Shown here piece by piece: positions 53,813-64,000 of a stretch of 64,000 nt of DNA; positions within the stretch are counted from its first letter, which is position 1; each line of letters starts with the position of its first letter. The stretch lies in NCBI GenBank assembly GCA_902581405.1, contig CACHOJ010000006.1, positions 1-64,000 of the forward strand, written 5' to 3'. The position numbers and the translations under genes were made by a program. The notes under the pieces are model-generated. The model worked only from the letters and a program-made list of their open reading frames with translations. It had not been told where the DNA came from and did not search any database. This DNA comes from an uncultured Pelagibacteraceae bacterium (GTDB lineage: Bacteria > Pseudomonadota > Alphaproteobacteria > Pelagibacterales > Pelagibacteraceae).

Positions 53813-55644
53813 TCGTGAAAGAAATTATATATCTTTTTAGCAACTTTTTCCTCAACTCCCTCAACAGTTTTTATTTCATCTAAGCTAGCTGACTCAACAG
53901 CTCTTGCTGAGCCGAAATGGTTTAAAAGAGCTCTTTTTCTTATAGATCCAATACCATCAATTTGATCAAGTAAAGACTTGCTAATACCTTTTTTCCTTTT
54001 AGCTCTATGAGCGCTAATCGCAAATCTATGAGACTCATCTCTTAATCTTTGTAAGAAAAATAGAGTAGGATCATTCTTTTCAAACTTAAATTCTTTGCCA
54101 TTATGAAAAAAGGTTTCATTTCCACTATTTCTAAATTTACCTTTAGCAATTGCTATCATAGGAATATCATGCAAGCCTAATTCATTAAGCGTTTCTCTTG
54201 CTACAGAATATTGACCTTTTCCTCCATCAATTATTACTAAGTCTGGCATGGTTAAATAATGGTCCTTCTCTTGAACAGCTCTTTTAAATCTTCTGTTTAA
54301 AACTTCACGCATCATTCCATAATCATCTTGTTCATTTTTTTTAATCTTAATATTAAATTTTCTATATCTTTTTTTAATAAAACCTTCCTCTCCATATGTA
54401 ATTAGTGCGCCTACACTATTAGTTCCCTGAATATGACTATTGTCATAAACTTCGACTAAATTAATATTATTTTCTAAATCAAATTTTTTAGAAACATTAT
54501 CAAATAGTTCTTTGTTATTTTGGCTTTCGTAAATTTTTCTATTTAAGCTGTCCTTTGCATTTTTGAGTGCTTGATTTACAACTTTGAGTTTAGATCCTTT
54601 TTTCGCTACTGAAATATTTATTTCTTTATTCTCTTTTTGTGAAAGTGTTTTTTCAATTAAAACTTTTTCTTTAATATCTTCGCTTAAAATAATCGAGCTC
54701 GGCACACTTTTGTTTTCATAGAATTGAGAAACAAATGAGTTAAGAATTTCTTTAATATTATCATCTGGATCATGTTTCGGAAAAAAAGCTTGATTACCCC
54801 AATTTTGTTTTGACCTGTAGAAAAAAACCTGAATACACGCTTTTCCAGATTCTTTGTAGCCAGCTATTACATCTGCCTCTACTAAATTTGCCTCATTTAT
54901 TCTTTGAGATGACTGAATAATATTTAAAGACTTTATTCTATCCCTTAATATTGCAGCTTTTTCAAAATCTAAATCTTCACTAGCCTTTTCCATTTGGTTT
55001 GATAAATTTTTTTGAATTTTTCTTGATTTCCCTGATACGAATTCAATTGCGTTGTCTACAGACATCTTATATTCATTCTCTTCTATATATCCAACACATG
55101 GCCCAGAACATCGCTTAATTTGATAAAGAATACATGGTCTCTCTCTTTTTTTAAAAACTGTGTCATCACAAACTCTAAGCTGAAAAATTTTTTGGATCAT
55201 TTTAATCGTCCAATTTGCAGACCCGGCTGAAGCGAATGGTCCAAAATAAAAACCTTCCTTAGTTTTTTTTCCTCTGTGTCGTCTAATTTGAGGCCATTTA
55301 TCTTGATTACCAATAAAAATAAATGGAAATGATTTATCGTCTCTTAAGAGAATATTAAATCTAGGTTTATACTTTTTAATTAAGTTTGCTTCTAAAAGTA
55401 GTGCCTCACTCTCATTTGAGGTACTGGTAATTTCAATTTTGGTTGTTTGAGATAACATTCTCTCAGTTCTAATTATATGATTTTTCTCTGATACATAACT
55501 TTTTAACCTATTTGGCAAGTTTTTTGCCTTACCAACATAAAGTATCTCGTTTTTAGAATTTAACATCCTATACACTCCAGGAAGTTTGGGTATAAGCGGT
55601 AACTCTTTTTTTATAGCTTCTTTACCGATATCAGAGCTTATCAT
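53809..55644 (-). CDS. uvrC: Excinuclease ABC subunit C
   Basis: A nuclease that makes both incisions in nucleotide excision repair; about 611 residues from the ATG at 55644. The GIY-YIG domain is [31 protein letters not shown], the UVR motif [23 protein letters not shown], the RNase H-like domain [37 protein letters not shown] and [19 protein letters not shown], and the C-terminal Hh[21 protein letters not shown]. The track's TTG start (55674) adds ten residues overlapping folB and is disfavoured. Confidence 0.95.
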   Translation of the reverse strand: MISSDIGKEAIKKELPLIPKLPGVYRMLNSKNEILYVGKAKNLPNRLKSYVSEKNHIIRTERMLSQTTKIEITSTSNESEALLLEANLIKKYKPRFNILLRDDKSFPFIFIGNQDKWPQIRRHRGKKTKEGFYFGPFASAGSANWTIKMIQKIFQLRVCDDTVFKKRERPCILYQIKRCSGPCVGYIEENEYKMSVDNAIEFVSGKSRKIQKNLSNQMEKASEDLDFEKAAILRDRIKSLNIIQSSQRINEANLVEADVIAGYKESGKACIQVFFYRSKQNWGNQAFFPKHDPDDNIKEILNSFVSQFYENKSVPSSIILSEDIKEKVLIEKTLSQKENKEINISVAKKGSKLKVVNQALKNAKDSLNRKIYESQNNKELFDNVSKKFDLENNINLVEVYDNSHIQGTNSVGALITYGEEGFIKKRYRKFNIKIKKNEQDDYGMMREVLNRRFKRAVQEKDHYLTMPDLVIIDGGKGQYSVARETLNELGLHDIPMIAIAKGKFRNSGNETFFHNGKEFKFEKNDPTLFFLQRLRDESHRFAISAHRAKRKKGISKSLLDQIDGIGSIRKRALLNHFGSARAVESASLDEIKTVEGVEEKVAKKIYNFFHE

Positions 55645-56056
55645 GGCTTCTTTTTTTTGAAATTTGAATACCAACGGATGAACAATCTTTCATGATTTCT
55701 AATTTCTCAATTTGAAGACTTATTTTATCAATTCTTTTGTCTTTGAATAGTTCATCGAATACATCTTCCGCTAATGTTTCAAGAAAATTATAATGTTTAT
55801 TTTTGATAAGTTTTTTTATCAATTTTACAATTTTTGCATAATTTACGATTGATTTAATATCTTTATCGTTAGAAGGTTTTTTGTCTTCATAATTCACCTC
55901 TAAATTAAATTTTACTTTCTGGGGAGCTTTTTTTTCAAAATCAAAATAACCAAGTTTTAAGTCAAGAATAAGCTCTTTAATAAGTACCTTTTTTTCGTAA
56001 TTAAATAGGGTTTTATTCTTATCTATTTTAATAATTTTAAGATTATTTTTTCTCAT
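55631..56056 (-). CDS. folB: Dihydroneopterin aldolase-like protein
   Basis: A 141-residue T-fold protein: [67 protein letters not shown] with the catalytic Glu, and [27 protein letters not shown]. FolB splits dihydroneopterin in folate synthesis. The usual first Lys/His positions are modified and the C-terminus is basic. It sits with an SDR of pteridine reductase type two genes upstream, supporting a pterin role. Overlaps uvrC by 14 bp. Confidence 0.85.
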   Translation of the reverse strand: MRKNNLKIIKIDKNKTLFNYEKKVLIKELILDLKLGYFDFEKKAPQKVKFNLEVNYEDKKPSNDKDIKSIVNYAKIVKLIKKLIKNKHYNFLETLAEDVFDELFKDKRIDKISLQIEKLEIMKDCSSVGIQISKKRSHDKL

Positions 56057-56057
56057 A

Positions 56058-56987
56058 TTATTTAAGTCTTGAGGTAATATAATCTAAAATGACTGGATTA
56101 TAATATTGAAAACAATCAGCCATATTCATTACGTGTCCTGGATTTTTTTGTTTTGAAACATTTTCTTTCCAGTCATATCCTCCTACCACACATTTTTTTC
56201 CATTAACTTTATAATTCTCTGAAATAACAATTCTTTTAACACCAGGGACTTCTTCTAACCAATCTGATAACAGTCCTTCATACTTATCTCTAGGATGAGT
56301 AAAGGCTAGAACGGGTACATTATTTGATTTTTTAATATTATCAATCTGTCTTTGTCTTAGCTCTGCAGGACCTGGGCGCTTTTTAGCAAATTTTTTTAGT
56401 GCCTCTTCAGGACCAACTTTTTTGACTTTATATTTTTTGGAAAGTTTACCAAAACAAGCTTGCATGTACGATATACCTCCACCTACTTTATCAGGATGAG
56501 CAGCTAATAACATTAAAGTTAATAGACCACCACAAGAGTGACCTGATATAATAATCTGTTTTCTGGGAACTCCTATATTTACAAATTTTTCAACCAATTC
56601 TAAGTTTTTTTCAACTCTTTTATCTAATTTATGTTTACCCACATAAGGGGTTTTAGATTTCCACCAGCTTTTTTTCAATGACATATCCCCCGCAAAGTCA
56701 TTAGAGCAAAAGTTATAAACCATAATTTTCTTACCATTAATTTCCTCATCGACTAGAGATGCTTGATTTTTTAGATCCATTGCCCAAACACATTCACTCT
56801 TTTTTGCCTCATCATTTGTGTTTTGACCATGATTAAAAATAATGATAATTTTATTTTTAGGGTCCTCAACAACAAAACCTTCTTTTATTTTAGCTGATTT
56901 AGTAATAAATCCACTTTTTAAAATTTTATTAGCATGAACATTATTAGAGATTAATAAAAATATTAAAATTAAAAAAATTTTTTTCAT
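56058..56987 (-). CDS. Secreted alpha/beta hydrolase-like protein
   Basis: A 309-residue protein with a signal peptide ([22 protein letters not shown]). IIIFNHGQNTNDEAKKSE resembles an oxyanion strand, and IIISGHSCGGLLTLMLLAAHPDKVGG (about residues 145-170) is the nucleophile elbow. PVLAFTHPRDKYEGLLSDWLEEV probably holds the acid, and KNPGHVMNMADCF the histidine. The substrate is unknown; location should be the periplasm. It lies between folB (1 nt) and the SDR gene (ATGA overlap). The dienelactone hydrolase fold is likely. Confidence 0.78.
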   Translation of the reverse strand: MKKIFLILIFLLISNNVHANKILKSGFITKSAKIKEGFVVEDPKNKIIIIFNHGQNTNDEAKKSECVWAMDLKNQASLVDEEINGKKIMVYNFCSNDFAGDMSLKKSWWKSKTPYVGKHKLDKRVEKNLELVEKFVNIGVPRKQIIISGHSCGGLLTLMLLAAHPDKVGGGISYMQACFGKLSKKYKVKKVGPEEALKKFAKKRPGPAELRQRQIDNIKKSNNVPVLAFTHPRDKYEGLLSDWLEEVPGVKRIVISENYKVNGKKCVVGGYDWKENVSKQKNPGHVMNMADCFQYYNPVILDYITSRLK

Positions 56988-57720
56988 TCTTTACTTCCCA
57001 CAATATCTGGTGTTTGCCAGTTTAGATTTTGACCACTATCAATAGCTAAGACTTGCCCTGTAATAGATATATTTTTAATAAAAAAGTCAACAGTATTACA
57101 TACCTGTTCAACATCTACTTGTCTTTTTAATGGAGTTGCCATGTATTGTTTTTTGAAATGTTTCTCACTTTGCCTCTTGTTTTTGATTGTAGGGCCTGGT
57201 GCAATACCATTTACTCTTATTTTTGGAGCTAAACTCATTGCACTAGTCTTGGTCAAAGTATAAAGACCAGTTTTACTGATAGTATAAGAAAAAAAGTATG
57301 GTGTTAGTTTAAATACTCTTTGATCAATTATATTAATAATATTGTTATTTTTTCCTTTAATATTTTTAGCAAATTCTTTTGATAGAAGAGCAGGTGTTCT
57401 TAAATTAGTTCTTAAGTGATGCCCCCAACTATCAGTAGTAAAATTCTCTAATTTGTCATTTTCAAAAAGTGATGCGTTGTTTATCAGACAGTCAAAATAT
57501 TTAAGTTTACTTTTTGCAAACTTAACAATTTTGTTTACATCTTTTTCTACACTTAAATCTCCTTTTACCAAATAAACCTTTGTACCATTTTGTGATAATT
57601 CTTTTTTAAGATTTTCTGCTTTTATTTTTGATTTGTTGAAATGAATAACTATTTCAATCCCTTTGCCAGAGAGTCTTCTAGCTATAGCAGCTCCAATTCT
57701 GGTGGCCCCTCCTGTAATAA

Positions 57721-57739
<19 letters not shown>
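56984..57739 (-). CDS. SDR family oxidoreductase, pteridine reductase-like
   Basis: A 251-residue short-chain dehydrogenase. The cofactor loop is [32 protein letters not shown], where Thr-Gly-Gly and HFNKS favour NADPH. The catalytic tetrad includes [20 protein letters not shown] and [20 protein letters not shown] (YxxxK), followed by [10 protein letters not shown]. It resembles FolM-type dihydromonapterin or pteridine reductases, which fits folB downstream. Stop codon TGA overlaps the hydrolase ATG (ATGA); the start overlaps uvrB by 19 bp. Confidence 0.82.
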
Positions 57740-62130
<4,391 letters not shown>

Positions 62131-62142
62131 GTAATTGTAAAA

Positions 62143-62526
62143 TTATTTTGATTTTCTTTTTTTTTCTAACCCAAAAATAGGAGAATTCCTGAATCTCAGA
62201 ACTAATATAGCTATTGCAATTAGCACGATTGCTCCAGCTTCATACAACAATACTTCTGGATTTATTGATTTTCCTTGCAATATTATAAATCTAGCAAGTG
62301 CTGTAATAGCAATAAACAATGGTAAAGTTATTTGAATGGATTGACTTTCCCAAAATACTCTAACCATTGCTAAAACTTCTAAGTATAGAAAAAGTAACAG
62401 CAAATCAGCTAAAGTGACTTTTTGAACTTCAATCATTTGATATATTTCTATACCGAATGCAATAACAGTAGCCCCAAGTATTATTACTAAAGCTAATAAT
62501 TGAATTTGTTTTACAATATTCTCCAT
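62143..62526 (-). CDS. PsiE family membrane protein
   Basis: A 127-residue four-helix protein. IEVQKVTLADLLLLFLYLEVLAMVRVFWESQSIQITLPLFIAITALARFIILQGKSINPEVLLYEAGAIVLIAIAILVLRFR matches the phosphate-starvation-inducible PsiE family. Role unknown; in E. coli psiE responds to phosphate and cAMP. It lies between trxB and the epimerase gene on the same strand with short gaps of 26 and 12 nt. No Pho box is visible. Confidence 0.88.
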   Translation of the reverse strand: MENIVKQIQLLALVIILGATVIAFGIEIYQMIEVQKVTLADLLLLFLYLEVLAMVRVFWESQSIQITLPLFIAITALARFIILQGKSINPEVLLYEAGAIVLIAIAILVLRFRNSPIFGLEKKRKSK

Positions 62527-62552
62527 AAAATTATTTTATAAATGATATTCTA

Positions 62553-63500
62553 TTAATTTGCAGCTAAATATTTCTCTGCCTCTAATGCAGCCATACAGCC
62601 CATTCCTGCTGCAGTTACTGCCTGCCTATAAATTTTATCCTTCACATCTCCAGCTGCGTAAACTCCTGGAATGTTAGTCTCGGTAGAATCGCTTTTAGTA
62701 ATTAAATACCCTGTACTATCCATTTCTAGCTGATCTTTAAATAAAGATGTAGCAGGATCATGTCCAATAGCTATAAATAATCCATCTATCTTTAAATCTG
62801 ATGTTTCATTAGTTTTAACATTTTTAATTTTTAATCCTTTTACATTTTTTGGCTCATCATCACCTATTACTTCTTCAACAACAGAGTCCCAAATAATCTC
62901 AATTTTTTTATTTTCCATTAATTTTTTTTGTAATAGTTTCTCAGCTCTAAGTTCATCTCGTCTATGAATTAATTGTACCTTTGATGCAAATTTTGTAAGA
63001 AACATAGCTTCTTCTACTGCAGCATTTCCCCCACCAACAACTGCAACTGTTTTATCTTTAAAAAAAAAGCCATCACATGTTGCACATGCCGATACTCCAA
63101 ATCCTTTAAATTTTTGTTCAGACTCAATGTTTAACCATCTTGCTTGTGCTCCAGTAGAAATAATAATTGAGTCTGCAGTATATTTTTGTCCTCCATCACC
63201 AATTGCCTCAAACGGTTTAGATTTTAAATTTACTGATTGGATATGATCTTCAACTAAATCGGTTCCAACTGCCTTTGCCTGTTCCCTCATTTGTTCCATT
63301 AACCATGGTCCTTGAATAACATCTGCAAATCCAGGGTAGTTCTCAACATCAGTAGTTATAGTTAATTGACCACCCGGTTGCATACCAGCAACTAACATTG
63401 GTTTAAGCATGGCTCTTGCAGCGTAAACGGCAGCAGTATAACCAGCTGGCCCTGATCCAATTATTAACACTTTTGTATGTTTAGTTGGTTTTTCACTCAT
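62553..63500 (-). CDS. trxB: Thioredoxin-disulfide reductase
   Basis: A 315-residue FAD enzyme that reduces thioredoxin with NADPH. The FAD site is KVLIIGSGPAGYTAAVYAARAMLKPMLVAGMQPGGQL, the redox-active disulfide is SACATCDGFFFKDKTVAVVGGGNAAVEEAMFL, with the NADPH site overlapping it, and the C-terminus has GVYAAGDVKDKIYRQAVTAAGMGCMAALEAEKYL. It supports the peroxiredoxin and other thiol enzymes here. Divergent from the ELM1 gene with 20 bp between. Confidence 0.97.
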   Translation of the reverse strand: MSEKPTKHTKVLIIGSGPAGYTAAVYAARAMLKPMLVAGMQPGGQLTITTDVENYPGFADVIQGPWLMEQMREQAKAVGTDLVEDHIQSVNLKSKPFEAIGDGGQKYTADSIIISTGAQARWLNIESEQKFKGFGVSACATCDGFFFKDKTVAVVGGGNAAVEEAMFLTKFASKVQLIHRRDELRAEKLLQKKLMENKKIEIIWDSVVEEVIGDDEPKNVKGLKIKNVKTNETSDLKIDGLFIAIGHDPATSLFKDQLEMDSTGYLITKSDSTETNIPGVYAAGDVKDKIYRQAVTAAGMGCMAALEAEKYLAAN

Positions 63501-63520
63501 ACAGGTCTATATAGTAAATA

Positions 63521-64000
63521 ATGAGCAAATTAAAAGGTATATTATTGACTGAGGGCATGCACGGTATGCTTAGCCAAGTAGAAGGTTTAGCCAAAGCTCT
63601 TGATCTTGATTTTACTCACCACAAGGTTGAACTTAAAAGTTTATGGAGTTTAATTCCAGCAAAATTTACACCAATTTCTCAAAATGTTTACAAAAAAATA
63701 AAACATTCAGATTTTGATATAATAATTTCTTGTGGAAGAAAAAGTATAATTCCATCAATCCATTTAAAAAGTATCTCAAACAAAAAAGTTTTTAATATTC
63801 ATATACAAGATCCAAAAATAAACTTTGATTATTTTGATTTTATTGTAGCACCCGAACATGACGGAATTAGTGGTTCAAATATAATTAATACGAAAGGTGC
63901 AATTCACTATCTTACAAAAGACGAAATAGAAGAAAATAAGGATTACTTAAACTCATTTATAAAAAAAGATAACAGAAAGATTTGGTGCCTAATTATGGGT
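63521..64000 (+). CDS. ELM1-family (DUF1022) protein, 5' part
   Basis: A gene running off the right edge: 160 codons visible from the ATG at 63521, without a stop, so absent from the track. The protein begins MSKLKGILLTEGMHGMLSQVEGLAKAL and has FDIIISCGRKSIIPSIHL and KVFNIHIQDPKINFDYFDFIVAPEHDGI, which match the mitochondrial fission ELM1-like family of alphaproteobacteria. Its bacterial role is unknown; a glycosyltransferase-like fold is suggested for relatives. The C-terminal half is missing from the window. Confidence 0.8.
   Translation, partial: MSKLKGILLTEGMHGMLSQVEGLAKALDLDFTHHKVELKSLWSLIPAKFTPISQNVYKKIKHSDFDIIISCGRKSIIPSIHLKSISNKKVFNIHIQDPKINFDYFDFIVAPEHDGISGSNIINTKGAIHYLTKDEIEENKDYLNSFIKKDNRKIWCLIMG

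Overview
The window looks like a stretch of a streamlined marine alphaproteobacterial chromosome, most likely the SAR11 clade (Pelagibacterales, 'Candidatus Pelagibacter'-like). The reasons are a strongly AT-rich sequence (about 30% GC by eye), almost no intergenic DNA (largest gap about 180 bp), alphaproteobacterial gene sets (F0 operon atpI-B-E-F'-F, petABC, DciA-dsbA-smc, prs-pgeF-midA-lgt, a CcrM-type GANTC methyltransferase) and a retinal pathway (crtI-crtB-crtY-blh) of the kind that serves proteorhodopsin. The clade assignment is inference; no search was run.

Layout. 1-4.7 kb (minus): ubiA, msbA, waaA and the start of lpxK, i.e. ubiquinone plus lipid A/Kdo assembly. 4.7-8.7 kb: DUF2721 protein, quinone oxidoreductase, pirin, DoxX, haloacid dehalogenase, rsmE. 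8.7-15.3 kb: a cytochrome c oxidase locus with sco, an extra subunit III-like protein, a small membrane protein, ctaC-ctaD-ctaE-subunit IV, another small membrane protein and ctaB. thrC and a peroxiredoxin follow. 17.2-17.85 kb holds a DUF805 gene flanked by a GC-rich repeat, the only repeat-bearing spacer in the window. 17.8-30.6 kb is one long minus-strand run: DciA, dsbA, smc, the F0 operon, crtI-crtB-crtY-blh, a small membrane protein, ispH, thrB, rnhA. 30.6-37.9 kb: mutY, an FAD monooxygenase, ccrM, rnhB, an unlisted 45-residue membrane protein, a family 4-like uracil-DNA glycosylase, a TPR lipoprotein-like or secreted protein, and ispE. 37.9-43.7 kb: tRNA-Gln(UUG), the CCA-adding enzyme, greA, hemF, trmL and petABC. 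43.7-49.6 kb (minus): ychF, pth, rplY, prs, pgeF, a MidA-like methyltransferase and lgt. 49.7-53.2 kb: ubiK-like gene, envZ/ompR/marR regulators, ilvE. 53.2-64 kb: pgsA, uvrC, folB, hydrolase, pteridine reductase-like SDR, uvrB, aspartate aminotransferase, an epimerase, psiE, trxB and the start of an ELM1-family gene.

How the genes fit together. Respiration dominates: bc1 (petABC), an aa3-type oxidase, quinone synthesis genes and the F0 motor. Retinal genes sit directly downstream of the F0 operon and upstream of ispH, which supplies the isoprenoid precursor. Genome maintenance is the second theme: mutY, UDG, uvrB, uvrC, rnhA, rnhB, ccrM and smc.

Most unusual points: an Smc about 300 residues short with no recognisable hinge; a family 4-like UDG with only one cysteine; a GANTC inverted pair just upstream of the GANTC methylase gene; a tRNA gene ending 3 nt before the CCA-adding enzyme's start codon; eight of ten convergent gene pairs overlapping, three of them sharing a single TTAA as both stop codons; and a previously unlisted 45-residue ORF coupled by ATGA to rnhB. 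I saw no CRISPR array, insertion sequence, prophage or rRNA.
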